A stretch of DNA of 64,000 bases from Plazaster borealis (GCA_021014325.1 CM037463.1:2661001-2725000); one strand, 5' to 3'; positions 11,843-24,185 are shown, counted from the first letter of the stretch. A program made the numbers and translations. Notes: generated from the letters alone by a model not told the origin.

Positions 11843-12037
11843 TGGACCCAATTTCAAAGAGCTACTTAAGCAGAAAATATTGCTTACAAAATTTCTGCTG
11901 AGCAAAAATAAGCAGGGAATCGACCACAAATTATGCACATAACAAGGTATTTTGGCAGGTAACCCTTTTCCAGTAAGCAAAATTGTTTAGTGCTTAGACA
12001 ATTTTTGTGATTAAGCAGCTCTATGAAATTGGGCCCT
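11843..12037. mobile_element. Family E foldback MITE, copy 3
   Basis: GGACCCAATTTCAAAGAGCT at the left and TTAAGCAGCTCTATGAAATT-GGGCCC at the right. Closest of the local copies to a perfect foldback. Confidence 0.75.
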
Positions 12038-12911
12038 AGTTTTTAGTCATGGGCCTATTTTCTTTGCAAAAAAATAAAAACAACAACAAAACAAAAACCA
12101 AGAAATATCAAAACTGGTGCACGAAATATTCATTTATTATGAATGCACATATGTACATAGTTTCACAAGCACAAGCACAACAGCTCTTGCTCAAAATACT
12201 TGCGTTTCATGACCACATAGTTGACATGGAAGCCGGCTTAACTTGGTCACAATCTGTGATCCATACGACCATTATTACCAGCCTTGTTTTGGGTCGTCAA
12301 GAAATTCCTCACGCTGATAATAGCTGGAGTTTATCTAATTCTGGAAGTTATTTTAGTATTTTACATCTGCACTTTGTGGGCCTAACTATTTTGTTACCCT
12401 CACACATCCTCCAAACTACTGCACTCTTTGGTAACTTGACACCAAAATGTTTAGACTTGATATGATTGGTATGCCTGTTTCAATGATAATACAGTTGTTA
12501 ATTGGGCATGTAGCCAGACACTTTCCTGAATAGGATTTGTAAGATTAGGGACCATTAGCTTTTGAAAATTGCCCACTGCAGCTGACTATTTGTTATTATT
12601 ATTATTATTTATTCAGCCTTCACTTCATAAAATTTTATCAAAATAGAAGAGAAAATCTTAAAAATCACCAGAAACAGTGAGAAATGGTCTTAAATTCAGG
12701 GACGATAGTCACAACTGAAAGAAAGGTCTGAAAGTAGGATCCAAATTTTAGGAGCCATATTGAATTATTATATTTCCAACCTTTCAGTAACCTCTGGGCT
12801 CGATTTTCACAATGAGTTAAGATTGATCTTAAGTGTAAATCAATCTTAATTGCTCAGCAAAGTGTGATGTCACAATACAAATCACTATGATGGTAATACT
12901 GACAACTCATC

Positions 12912-13248
12912 TTAAAGGCCCTGTAGGCCTACACTATTGGTGAGATCGAAAAGCACAAATGTTCACAGATTCACACACAACTTACATGATTTAAAGAAAG
13001 TAACGGTTGAAAGGGTTCCTTAAAATATTTCTGCCTAAAATGCTATGGTTTCTGAGAAATGAGTACAACAATAGTTTTCATCATGCGCGATATTTTGAAA
13101 AAACAGAAAACACACAAGGTCTCATCGTGATCTCGATGACCAATTGAGCTCAAACTTTCACAGGTTTGTTTGTTGATGCATATGTTGAATCACACAAAAT
13201 GTGGACACTGATTTTGAGCTGTTACCAAAAGTGTACAATACCTTTTAA
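12912..13248. mobile_element. Family A-related TTAA MITE, diverged
   Basis: TTAAAGGCCCTG at the left and TACCTTTTAA at the right, with the shared internal block CTCGATGACCAATTGAGCTC and a CACAGGTTTGTT-ATGCATATGTTG segment. The left half does not match the main family A consensus, suggesting a subfamily. Confidence 0.65.
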
Positions 13249-13528
13249 AGATGAATCTTAGTGCTTTGTGAAATCGACTCCTGGGGTCTTCGATTTATTT
13301 GAGCTTCTGGGAACATTATCCACACTCCACAGTGCTAAAGAAGTACATATATGTAGATCAAAGAGCAAGATTTCTTTATATCAGAAGAAAATAACAGCTA
13401 CTTTTTCACCTCCTTTTTTAGCATAAAAAAGTCTGAATTCAGATAAAAGTCTGACATTTCTCATCCCTGTGAGTTTCCCATTCTCCATCTTCCTACTTGT
13501 CCTTTCTTCGGTCAATAGCTAAATTTTT

Positions 13529-13636
13529 CAAGAATGGATCCTAATTGTAAAGGCTAGGCCTATGTCACACAGGGCAATCAAGAATGAATCCTAACTGTAA
13601 AGGCTACATGTATAGGCCTATGTCACACAGGGCAAT
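13529..13636 (+). repeat. 50/58 bp tandem duplication at a MITE end
   Basis: Two adjacent units, CAAGAATGGATCCTAATTGT... and CAAGAATGAATCCTAACTGT..., both ending GTCACACAGGGCAAT. The second has an 8 bp insertion before its AGGCCTATG. It duplicates the left border of the element at 13613-13832. Confidence 0.8.
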
Positions 13637-13832
13637 TTCGACAGGCAACTTTAAGAGGCAACCAACCGCACTGCATGCAAGAGAAACACTTTGGTAGATC
13701 AGGAGTTATTCTTCTGACACTGTCTTATTTATCCCCCCAGAAATTATATCAAGATGGAGGTATGAATGTTTTCTTTTTCGAAATTGCCTGGAACTGGTTG
13801 CCTGTAAATCGCCTCCTGTGACATGGCCCTTG
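13613..13832. mobile_element. Inverted-repeat element with GTCACACAGGGC ends
   Basis: TGTCACACAGGGCAATTTCG and ACAGGCAAC at the left face GTTGCCTGTAAATCGCCTCC and TGTGACATGG at the right. About 220 bp, noncoding. Confidence 0.6.
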
Positions 13833-14026
13833 CAGCTTCTGGCTTGTTTTGGATTGCCTACAACAACAAAAAAGAAAAACAAATGTGGGGTGGTTTTGGA
13901 GCACTTTGAAAAGATAACGTTTCAAATTGGACAATTATATCTCTAAATTCAAAATTGTAAAATTGTTAAAATTTATACAAGGAAAATGCAAACTTAAACA
14001 ACAAAATACCAACATAAACAAACAAA

Positions 14027-14160
14027 GCCTGTGGTTTTTTTGTTCACAGGACTCAGGAAAGTACTGCGTATACACAGCTTTACACACATTGGTGTATGGG
14101 TAAAACCCAAATTTAGGATTCTTTATCCACGATGCAAATTTAACATTTATTTATTAAATT
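14027..14160 (+). mobile_element. Body fragment of the second SINE family
   Basis: CACAGGACTCAGGAAAGTAC, CATTGGTGTATGGGTAAAAC and TTCTTTATCC-ACGATGCAAAT match 14300-14405, but the tRNA-like head is missing. It lies just upstream of the complete copy in the same orientation. Confidence 0.75.
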
Positions 14161-14197
14161 GTTGCGGTACCTGCTGCTAAAATGTAGGATTCGAACT

Positions 14198-14412
14198 GCC
14201 TCTGGCTGCTGAGCAATCTCGTTGGTCTAGTGGTAAGACATCTGTTCTAGAATGGCAAAGGTCGTGGGTTTGAATCCCACCCGAGTAATATGCCTGTGGA
14301 TTTTTTTTCACAGGACCTGGGAAAGTGTTGAGTATACAGTACTTAACACACATCGGTGTATGGGTAAAACCCAAATAATATTCTTTATCCCCGATGCAAA
14401 TGTTACATCTAT
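14198..14412 (+). mobile_element. Second SINE family with tRNA-like head
   Basis: A box TGGTCTAGTGGTAAGAC and B box GGGTTTGAATCCC 35 bp apart, then a body CCTGTGGATT...CACAGGACCTGGGAAAGTGT, CATCGGTGTATGGGTAAAAC, TTCTTTATCC. The promoter boxes are well kept. The parent tRNA may be Arg-like (TTCTAGAA loop) but is not certain. Confidence 0.75.
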
Positions 14413-15830
14413 TAAATATAAAACCAAACAAGTTTATTGCTCACCTTGCTGTCAATGATGTCCATGTTTCACATACATTTACAACATCAATTTAATCTAA
14501 ATATGTTCCCATATGTAAATCTGGTATTGGTCCCTGATTGAATAGCAAGGTACATCACATAACTCAACCAGCTGAAATGTGCTTTAATTCTCAGGAAGCA
14601 TTCCCATGAATCGCTGAGATTTTAACCATCCATGGAAAGTTCAACATGCATCCCAGTGTATCCAGATATTTGTGTAGTAATGCTGCTCCTTCTAGCGATT
14701 GGAGATGCATCAATCGATACAGGACAAAAAATCAATACATGATATTTCTATGGTCAAATTCATGGACAAGTGCATATATACATGTAGCAATTGTGCCAAG
14801 CGGTAAATATTTTGCGGCATCATGTTTTTGTGTCCAGTAAACGGTGTACCATCAAACCAGCAGCTTGACAATGTTTAATCATTAATGGCAACAACAAAAA
14901 CAGATCCTGAAAACAGCGTTGTTAAAGGCTAATATTGTTTTCATATTATTTTTGGACGGGGGGGGGGGGGGGTCAAGATGGTTCCGATTCTATGCCAGTA
15001 ATGTTATAGTTATTTTTCTCATGTTGCAAGTTATTACAATTATAGTTGCTCATGTTTTGGTGTTTGTGTGTGATGGAAAAAAATTTGAAAGAAGAAGATT
15101 TTGAAGAGAGATGAATGACGAATGTATAGGATAATTCAAATCAGCATATTTCGACATGTATTACTTCTAGCACACACATGTGATGGAAACGGCATTTGCA
15201 GTAAGACTTGTTGTGGGTGGAAAGCCCATGGTTCGATACTCAAAACTCATAAAGACATGTGTGGATAATTAGTTATTGAAAATGTTTGCTACATAATGGG
15301 GAAAAATTGGTGACGCACTGATTGCAATCTAGTACCGCAGGGTTTGTGCTTAGTCTTCAGCCAATAGGACCAGTTTGTTTGTCCTTTCACTAATCCGTCA
15401 GCTTTTTCACTCATCCATATTTCATATTAAACTGAGATACTCTTCAATATTGAACTTCATGTAGCAAGTCGGACCACTTAATGAGAATTTTGACCGAGGT
15501 GTTTTAATTAGCTTTGTTGGCCAGTGGACAAGTGTGAGAGGAAAGGGAGAACACCGATTCTGTCCAAAATGCTCCCATCTTTATAAGCAGAACTCTTTAT
15601 AATGTGCTCTTTATAACAATGGTTGACTGTACCCAATTCCTGTTTCCACATACTGAAAAGGAACAGCTCCAATTTGTAGGTAGGCCTACACATTCAGGTT
15701 TATTCCAATCTTGCTAATGTAGCTACATGTAGTTTTTAACTTATAATTAAATAACACGAACATGGTTTAGTTGGGGTTTTTTTTTTTTGCATCTTTGAGA
15801 AAATTGTCTCATGGCGATCGTGGGTTTTTT
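14413..15830. other. No recognised gene
   Basis: AT-rich sequence with a G14 run near 14957-14970. No conserved frame or repeat family was found. Confidence 0.5.
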
Positions 15831-16003
15831 CCAGGGCACTGTTTCCCAAAGTTGCTAAACACAAATCAAATCTGCTTTCCAGAATAAGGTTAACAACCAA
15901 AATACCATGTGAACCATCTGTGACTGGTTTCCTGCTAATTTTTGGCGTAGCAGAAAATTGTTGAGCACAATTTCTCAATCCTCTCTATGAAATTGGACCC
16001 TGG
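15831..16003. mobile_element. Family E foldback MITE, diverged copy 4
   Basis: CCAGGGCACTGTTTCCCAAAG-TTGCTAAACAC at the left and TCTCTATGAAATTGGACCCTGG at the right, with the shared interior CTGACTGGT-TCCTGCTAAT and AGCAGAAAATTG. Confidence 0.6.
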
Positions 16004-17689
16004 TGATAGAAATAAGCATTTTACAATGTGGTATACTACATCATTAACAGGTGTTTCCACATAAACGTTAAATTTCAGGGCAACCTAACCATTAGGTCTA
16101 CAAGTGAGTTTGATAATTTGTTTTAATCGACTTCCAAAAAAACAATGACATAATACCCAAATAATGTTTAACAAGATGCAACATAAATAACCAGCAGGCT
16201 TAGCTTCTTACAGCCCTAAAATGTCGAAACCTGCAGATCCCCCCCAATACTTCATAAAAACAATTTTTTGTATTTCCATGTATTGTCAAGACATTGTGTT
16301 TGACATCAATGAGTTCAAATAGTCCCATAAAAAGAGCAAGTAAGTCAGATTTATGCAGATGACATTTGAAAATCATGCATTTGATTCTACATGTATATAT
16401 ACTGAACACATAAAAAGACGACGAATTCAAAAAAATTACCATTTGTTTACTTGAAATGGGCAGGTTGCTTCCTCCCGGCCAGTCTAAATCAATTCTCTGC
16501 TCCCACGCAAACAAATTCCTTTCCGGCCTTTGCAGCTGACCGGTCTTGATCCAGCATTAGGTATTAAGGTAATTGGGTTCATCTAGACTGTGACTTTAAC
16601 TCCACTATTAAATTCTACCCCTCAAAATCAGCATTGGACCTTAATGCTTCATGGTAGCGTGACCTTCAGAGACAGACAAACGTCTGGCGTAAATCTCATA
16701 ATATTGTTTGCATTATTATTTTTGTGAGTCTTATCCAGTAATTATTAATTTACCCAAGGGGTTGGCGTAGGGTTACCCTTGACTTTGGAATACAATTATG
16801 AGTCAGCTGAATAAAAAAAACTCAGAAATGATATGCCCCGATGACGAACTGTTAAAATGACAGAGCCGTGTATAAGAAGTAAGGGGGGTTGAGAGGAATA
16901 ATTAAAGGTTAAGCGCTTACGCTCATCTGCCCCAGTTTTTGCAAAGGAAATAAGACACTGCTTCTTGCCAGAATGTAATCAAGCGAGCCTGCTAAAAACT
17001 AGCGCATGATAATCAGGAAAACACAAGCAAGTGAAAGTAACACCCCTTTCCTCTCAGCTCCATTCGTGCGTTGTCTTTGGGGCGGCTATGACTCTGGAAT
17101 GAGTGTGAACAGCCTTGGAAACTCAGTGAACATTCAAGGAACAGTCCAATTTAAGCAGAACATTTGCACTGGTTCTAGAAGGCCAGGGCTAACCCTTAAC
17201 ACCAGCCCAGCGTACATTGTCTAGTAAAAACTGCTACGGACTAGCAAACACCACTTCTCAACTTGCCCTGTGGGATACTGAAAAATGTTGTTTATAATTC
17301 TCACATTTCTTTCTTTTCAGATGTGAATAATAAACTTTAGAATGAATGTGTTAATTTACTTTTGAGTGAGTGTGAATGTAACTTCATTTGTCCAACTGGT
17401 TGTAGAAAGATCATTTATGAAAATAGGCTACATTTTTAAAATCTGGGCTTAAAACTTCATGGGGGCAAGTAAAATGCACAGTTCGGTGGGCTACTTTACA
17501 AAAAGCCCAAGCACAAGGCCTGAAGGTTATCAAAAAGTGTGTAGTTTAATTTCATTCTCCTCTTCTTCTCTACAAAGTCTTTCCTATGTCTTTCTTCAAA
17601 TGCTTTCTTTAATTGTTATTTTGCAATATAGTGGGATTTTTTTTCATATGCAAAAAAGAAGAAGAAGAAGAAAATTGCCTAGGAAAGTT
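16004..17689. other. No recognised gene
   Basis: Contains a 104-codon minus-strand frame (16514-16200) with no recognisable motif. Otherwise nothing seen. Confidence 0.45.
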
Positions 17690-17985
17690 CTGTTGCATAA
17701 TGAATCTAATGTCAGGCCAGGAAAGGTCATTGGGCAGCATGCTGTTTGTTCCCCAGACTCGCCTAGCCACTTATGGTGACAAGGCCTCTTCTACCACCCC
17801 CCCCCCCTCCCCCCTGGAACTCTTTACCTGGTTATCTTAGAGACACATACGTCATTTTCCGCTTCCAACAATCTCTTAAAACACATCGTGTCAGATTGAC
17901 CTTTGATTGGCCTGGACCGGCACTTTTGAATGTTATACAGATAAAGTGCGCCCTACAAAAAATAATATTATTATTATCAACCCAA
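17690..17985 (+). pseudogene. LINE C-terminal fragment, frameshifted by a poly-C tract
   Basis: FVPQTRLATYGDKA in one frame and, after the C-rich run at 17799-17815, LWNSLPGYLRDTY-like and FQQSLKTHRV in another frame match the end motif of LINE reverse transcriptases. The 3' end GATAAAGTGCGCCCTAC is followed by ATT repeats. The breaks make it nonfunctional. Confidence 0.7.
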
Positions 17986-18126
17986 CTATACAGTGTACTC
18001 GTACTCTTAGGTTTTTTTAATATAAATTTTAAAAAAATTTAAAAACATGCAAAATAAAAACACTTTTTGAAATGGAAACTTCCCATTAAAAAACCCTAAC
18101 AGACTAGACCCTTGGGTAGACATACT

Positions 18127-18520
18127 GCCCAAATCCTTCTATATCCTTCAGATTAAAGTTGTCATAAACCTAAAGTGCCCAAATCCTTCTATATCCTTCT
18201 CCTTATTGTAAATATACATATTAGCCCAAATCCTTCTAAATCCTTTTGAGACAGAAGTTAGGGAGTCAACTTTGTGATTTACTTTAGGAGCTCTGCTGGT
18301 GCCCTTTGTGTATGATCTTTGATCAATTATGTGTTTGTCAGCTTTATTACAATCTCCACCCCCTAAAAGCCCAAAACGTTCAGAATCCTATTTTGGCTAA
18401 GCTGCATAAGACCTAAAACCTTCTAAATCCTCCTATGTAAAAACAGCCCGATAGCCCAAGTCCTGCTAAATCCTACCCTAACAAAAACTCATTGTAGCCC
18501 AAATCCTTCTCAATCCTGCA
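18127..18520 (+). repeat. Seven spaced copies of a GCCCAAATCCTTCTAWATCC motif
   Basis: Motif starts are at 18127, 18177, 18234, about 18369, 18411, 18454 and 18497. The first three are near perfect; the last four step by 42-43 bp. The sequence between motifs is not clearly repeated, so this is either a very old tandem array or a cluster of a conserved short word. Confidence 0.75.
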
Positions 18521-19162
18521 CTTTGGCAATGAGTATATTGAAGGACTTGGTCCCTTTAGGGTTAAATCTACTGGATTTGAATCAAAAAGGATAGTGCACT
18601 TCCAAACACTACTAATGAATTCAATCCCTACCAATGGAAAAAAACCTGATGGAAACATACAAAAATTCATATGAAATCTGAGGGTCAATTTTGAAATGAA
18701 AAAATCTTGAAACTTTCATGCAAGGCTGTGCAGTCAAGTTGACTTTACACTCTCAGGGCTGCACTATACACAAAGATTCCACTGCGGCGGGCACTTCAAT
18801 TTCTCACCTGATTTCTGTTGATTATTGATGCAAATCTCACCTATGACTGCACTTGATGCCGACTTGGCACGGTGCACTGTGCTTTTAATACAGTACAGCA
18901 TATGCTTGATCTATGGGTGAACTGACCATTAGAATTCTCCAGTGATAATGCAGTGAAATAAGGCAAAGAAAGGCCTGTCTTGACCCTGAATCAGCCGAAG
19001 GTCTAGGATAGGTGTGTTAGGGGGGCACTGCCATGGAGTTCAAAGGGAACACATAATATGAAAGAAATCCATCAACTTTTTACAGAAACAGTGGATGCAT
19101 TGCAGTAGAATTTAAAAAGTTTGTAAAAAGGTAGAATATGTATATTGTTAGCAACCCAGAGA

Positions 19163-19330
19163 CTTCAGTTCAGTTCAGTTCAGTTTATTTCCACTCAATC
19201 AGTTTGCTCACACAAAAGTACACATACGGTACTAGATACAATGTATGAGTAAGTGGTGGGAGTCTCCTAAAAGCAAGCTTGTTGGATGGAGACCCCCGAC
19301 ATTTATATAACTGGGTTAAGGAAGTATTGA
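19163..19330 (-). mobile_element. Retroelement 3' end with AACTG-type tail
   Basis: Read on the minus strand, it ends GAGTGGAAATAAACTGAACT followed by about four GAACT units. The interior GGAGTCTCC-type pair (GGGAGTCTCC, GGAGACCCCC) is a small hairpin. I see no coding remnant. Confidence 0.5.
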
Positions 19331-19779
19331 GTTGGAAACCTACAAGTATAATGTAATGTAACTTCCCTAAATGGAAGAGTGGGAAGGGGTTATAAACTTA
19401 AAATGAAAAAAGTATTGATTTGGGCATCAAAGGAAACAACAAATTTTAACAGGTTCATATAAAATGTGGCAATAATATTTGCAAAGCAATCACCCAATAA
19501 ATTATTTTTATTTCCTTGGACACAAAATAACTGTAGGTTTGTTTTGTTTTGTAATTCCTGTGTGCGTTGTTTCTCAAGAAAATCTTCTTCGTTTCCATGT
19601 CATGCCATTACTATACTACCATGTGTTTGTTCATCTCGAATATAAATGCATTGTGCTTCTTGCAGCATTCTCCTCCATTCCCCTCATTGTGTATTTCAAT
19701 AATCGCAAACATTGCTTTATTTTCTTACCTGGGATTCGTACTCAGCAAGCTCTGGGCCCTCCTTCCACCTCCATTTCCA

Positions 19780-19940
19780 AGTTTGTTTGCTTGTTTCTGT
19801 GGGTTTTTTCCTTGTAATGTTCTTTTGCTTTGTATTATACTAATTTATTTATTTATTCAGTGATCACTCTTTATATTTCTAATTGTCTTTTTTTGTATGG
19901 ACTGGAAATAAAGTGTATTGAATTGAAAAATTATTGAAAA
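19780..19940 (+). mobile_element. Retroelement 3' end, opposite orientation to 19163
   Basis: GTATGGACTGGAAATAAAGT-GTATTGAATTGAA is the same kind of ending as the minus-strand copy at 19163. The two tails face away from each other across 450 bp. Confidence 0.5.
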
Positions 19941-20123
19941 GAAATTGAAAAATTATTTCCATTCCAACATCAGATAATTTCAGAAATTTGAAATCTCACT
20001 AGAAAATAAGTAGGAATGAAAGATGGGGAAACGTGGCAATTACACTCGTGTCCTACTGACAGAATATGACATTGGCTAACAATACAATACTCAGTGGATA
20101 ACTCAATACATAATTGGACAATT

Positions 20124-20254
20124 AAGGACATGTTCAGCAAATCACAACATGATTCCATTTGTGAGTCAATATTTTTCATGTAAGATTAATTTATTAAACA
20201 AGTAGTTACAATATTTATTGTGTTCTTTGAGTTATAAAGTACTGTTTTACCTTA
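20124..20254 (+). repeat. Direct repeat X, left copy flanking a MITE
   Basis: AAGGACATGTTCAGCAAATC, AACAAGTAGTTACAATATTT and TTCTTTGAGTTATAAAGTAC. The right copy is 20657-20795; the 400 bp MITE lies exactly between. Confidence 0.85.
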
Positions 20255-20658
20255 AAAGGTCTGTATACGTTTGGTAATGACTCTGAAAATTAATGGCAAT
20301 GAAAACTTACTTGGTAAGAAGTACAGCAGCTTCTGATAGTATAATGCATTTTGAGAAACTTTTCACTCCGAAGTACTGCGGTTATTGAAAAAGATATCAC
20401 TTTTTATCCCCAAAAAACTTGAATCTGAGAAGCGTTACTGCAGTAAGGTTTCTCAGATTGTGTATTCCAATTGCAGATTATTCTTCCTGCGTGGAAATAA
20501 TAGAGCGCTCCAGATTTTCAGCAATATCTCAAAATGCTACCACCTTTTGAAATGAAATTTTCACAGGTTAGTTTTATGGTTTGTACATGTATCTACAACT
20601 AGATGAAGGATTGAAACAAACAGTGGGTTCCAATTAACAACGTATACAATCAGTTTAA
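20252..20658. mobile_element. Family A-related TTAA MITE between direct repeats
   Basis: TTAAAAGGTCTGTATACG at the left and CGTATACAATCAGTTTAA at the right. It has its own central hairpin near 20420-20460 (AATCTGAGAAGCG paired with the TTTCTCAGATT side), different from the main family. The right portion (CTACCACCTTT, CACAGGTTAG) recurs at 30780-30945. Confidence 0.65.
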
Positions 20659-20795
20659 GGACATGTTCAGCAAATCACAACATGATTAAATTTTGGAGTC
20701 AACATTTTTCAATCCACCTTAGACATGTAAGAAATTAACAAGTAGTTACAGTATTTATTGTGTTCTTTGAGTTATAAAGTACTGTTTGACCTTAA
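20657..20795 (+). repeat. Direct repeat X, right copy flanking a MITE
   Basis: Roughly 90% identical to 20124-20254, with one small insertion (TTCAATCCACC region). It continues into repeat J. Confidence 0.85.
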
Positions 20796-20796
20796 A

Positions 20797-21012
20797 GTTA
20801 GCGTCGATTGGTTTATGATTGGTCTGCTGATTAATAGGCCAAATTATCAATAAAAATACAATTAAAGTCACCTGTGAAAGTTTCAGCTGAACATAGTGTC
20901 TACTTGTTTAGAAAAAAGCAAAAAACTGTTACAGTGTTTTCATCAAGAATGTCAAATCCATCCACATTTAGCGAAATGACAGCGGGTACCAACCGCATCT
21001 CTGGCCGCAAAT
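20797..21012 (-). repeat. Dispersed repeat J, copy 2 (inverted)
   Basis: AAAGTTTCAGCTGAAC, AAAAAGCAAAAAACTGTTAC, GACAGCGGGTACCAACCGCA and CTGGCCGCA are the reverse complement of the 8000-8240 copy. Confidence 0.75.
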
Positions 21013-23055
21013 TTGAATATTCAAAAGTTGCCTCCAAAAGTCACCTCTTATTGATTTCTAATCGACGGGGGCACTTCAAAAGAAATAATTTCTCAGGATG
21101 TTTACTCCCATCCTTCCTCCATGCCATGGCATCAACATCTTTATAACAGCCTTTTGGATAAAAACAATACATTTATTTTTTCTGGGGTCATTACCAAAGT
21201 ATCACCTTACCGTTAAGCCTCAACTTTTGGAGGTTTACATTTATCAGAGTATGGAAGGGAAGAGTTTTCTAATTTTTAGACAGTGGAAAATAAATTGTAG
21301 AATTAATTTCTTCATTACTGAATGGAATGTTCGATTATGAATAATTCAAATGACTTGTGGTCATTGTACATGTAAGTCATCCCAGAGTACGTAAGCAGCC
21401 TGACGCAGACGTCAAGTGCTGCATTAACTTGACATTAAACAGACAACATCTTAGTTTCATTTAACACATTTTTCCTTTGCGCAATTGTAACTGTAGCTGG
21501 GGGGTAATAAACCAACAATTTCCAGCAAACATAATTTACTGTTTAAATAGACTCAGTTCTCCGGACTTGGCGGGTAATCGGTGTAGTTCAGAGAAAATGA
21601 TTACAATTTTGACTAAAGAGTACTGCTATATGAGAGTAGACCAAACACGTGGAGCAGTATGTGTCAACACTTGAAAGAGGGTAGCCACGTTACTTATTAA
21701 ACCCATCAATTCCAGATGATTGGGTTTGAAGGAAAAAAAACCTGGAAATTTTATCTTAGCCATGTGCACAGTCAAAGGATACTTACTACAAAGGGGTTAA
21801 CTTTGGCATGGGGGGGGGCAAGATGGTGGGCAATGATGATGGAGGACAGTGGGTAGTTGGGAAAGAAAAGTAGGAATGAGGAGGACCTAATTGATGTGGA
21901 GTAGGGGAGGTGTAGGGGAGGAGTCTGAGGGTAGGAAGGAGTCGCTTTCCAGAGGGAAACATCTGGAATTAGCACATGGTAGAGCGTGGGAGGAAGAGGG
22001 ACCTATGGTTTGAAACGGAGCACAAAGAGACATGATTATGGGCTTGGGGTGGGTGAAGTACTTGTAGTTCTACTTCGGTCCCTTCTCTATGGTACATGTG
22101 TATAGGTCACAAAGAAAAAAGCCTTGGAAACAGCAGATGAGACTTTATACAAAAATGTGTAGGACTAGGAGTATGAACATTAGGTGGGAAGGAAGAACAC
22201 ATTTTTAATGATGGGGTGACCTAAAGGGGGGACCATCAAGAGGGCAGAGACAGTGGATGTATACTACCCGTGGGGGAACAAAGGGTAGGAGTAAACCCGC
22301 TGAGACGTACGGGGTACAGGTGTTGGTCTCATGGAACACAAATGAAATTTGACAACATTAACAAGGAGTGATACAAGAGGTCAGAGAAGCAAATTTGTAC
22401 TTCTTTACCATATGAGGGAATTCACAGAAGAAAGACTCATAGAGCTGCAGCTACATGTATGTACACCTGCCAGGGAATGAATTTTTGGGGGGGAATGCAC
22501 AAAACTGCAGGGCTTGTACATTTAGCTCAACATTTTACTGTACAAAATTTATTTTACAAGACCCGATTCAAAATGAGATGAATAGCCTAAGCACTAAGAA
22601 AACTATCTCCTTTGTCATGCTACTTTGATACTCAACAGAATTGAAAGATATAGGCCTATCAGATTCATTGTCAACATTTTTCACAAAGATATTACACAAT
22701 TAGGTAATTACTGTTATTGGTCAATTGAAAAGCACAAAACCGCCAGGCTTGTCCAGTCGTGATTTTACTGTCCCCATGCTAAATGGCCTCGGGCCTTCGG
22801 TCAAGTTGGTCCAGTGTTAATTTCCAGCCCTGCCTGCAGTAATAAGCACTCTTGTGCACTTCAAGGACATTCTAGTCATTCATTTCAAATGGTGGAGGAA
22901 GGAACAATATACCCCAAAGATGGGAAGAGGTACATGATTAAACCATAGAGAAATTACCCTTTCTCTATGATTAAACTAAGCTATAAAAGGTCTAAGATGG
23001 TCTAAGGAAGTAGTGGATGCAACTGGGAGGCCGAAAAGAATGTGTCTCGTGCATA
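21013..23055. other. No recognised gene; purine-rich block
   Basis: From about 21800 to 22330 the plus strand is markedly purine-rich (many GGAGG, GGGAAGG words). Such strand asymmetry often marks simple-sequence drift or triplex-forming tracts. No coding feature is supported. Confidence 0.5.
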
Positions 23056-23431
23056 TTAAAGGCAATGGACACGTTTGGTAATTGTCAAAGACCAGTATTC
23101 TCACTTGGTGTATCCCAACATATAATGCATAAAATAACAAACCTGTGGAAATTTGGGCTCAATTGGTCATCGAAGTTGCAAGAAAATAATGAAAGAAAAA
23201 ACACCCTTTGTGTGCTTTCAGATGCCTGAAAAAGGGTTCAGGCCTGAAGTCTTTTTCAGGTTCAAATATTTTAGTGAGAAATTACCTCTTTCTCAAAAAC
23301 TACGTTACTTCAGAGGGAGACGTTTCTCACAATGTTTTATTCTATCAACAGCTCTCCATTGCTTGTTACCAAGTAAGTTTTTATGACATTATATATTTTG
23401 AGTAACTACCGAACGTGTCCAGTGCCTTTAA
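23056..23431. mobile_element. Family A TTAA MITE, reverse orientation, different central hairpin
   Basis: 376 bp from TTAAAGGCAATGG to CAGTGCCTTTAA. The outer 150 bp on both sides match the other copies closely, but the centre reads AAAGGGTTCAGGCCTGAAGT, a palindrome unrelated to the usual one. Confidence 0.85.
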
Positions 23432-23932
23432 AAAGGCCAGGCAGAATGACACGTGGAACAGATAAATGACTCTACCCCCATCAGGCTTATTTCCCTGTTA
23501 TCTTAACGAAGACCCTCCTACCATCTTCCAATCTTCATTAAACCCCTTCATTGTCTTCATTTGTCCTTACCACCCTGACAGCCACCCTTAGCCCTGGGCA
23601 GTACTGCTCTAAAGGTCTGAGGTGATGAATATTGGTCAGAGGGTCACGTTTGTCAGGCCCAGGGATCAAGACTTTTGTCATGCACAGGCGTGATATTGCA
23701 TAAATAATTAATCCTATTGAGATGACTGACTCAGGCTTTTAATCAAACAACATTAAAGGTGCATGCTTGAAATGTACATGAAGCATTTAAAATGGATGCA
23801 CAAAGAAACAAACTGTCACATTTCAAAATTGGATTAGCTTTTTAAAATCAAATGACCTTACCAGTAAATTAGATACAATATGCTTTTTTCTTTTTTTTAT
23901 AAAGTTTTTATCAGACCTTATGGCGTGTCATG

Positions 23933-24185
23933 GCCAAGACTAGACTCAAGCTCTAGTGTTTCTGATCAGCAGAGTGTGTGTTTGTTGAGTCCCGGTCATG
24001 GAATTTGTGTCCTTTCAAGAGCAAGTAACTTTACCATTCTTGCTTTGTTCTTCCGATGGGACATTATGCCCTAGGTCCTGTGTACTAGGATTGGTAGTGC
24101 ACGAAGAGCCCAGAACACTTATCGTAGAAGAGTAGGGGTTAACCCCTGTGTTTCTGGTTCACATAGCAAGCACCCTTGTTTACAG
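23933..24185 (+). mobile_element. tRNA-Leu-derived SINE, old diverged copy 3
   Basis: GCGTGTCATGGCC, GATCAGCAGAGTGTG, GTGTCCTTTCAAGAGCAAG and TTCCGATGGGACATTATGCC follow the family order with many changes and small deletions in the A box. Confidence 0.7.

Noticed and set aside
14203..14285. tRNA gene with TCT-like anticodon
   Set aside because: Same reasoning: a repeated body follows and a headless copy lies at 14027-14160.
19479..19863. Two overlapping hydrophobic ORFs as a membrane protein gene
   Set aside because: Phe/Leu-rich T-rich sequence upstream of a retroelement tail; hydrophobicity follows from base composition and no motif is seen.
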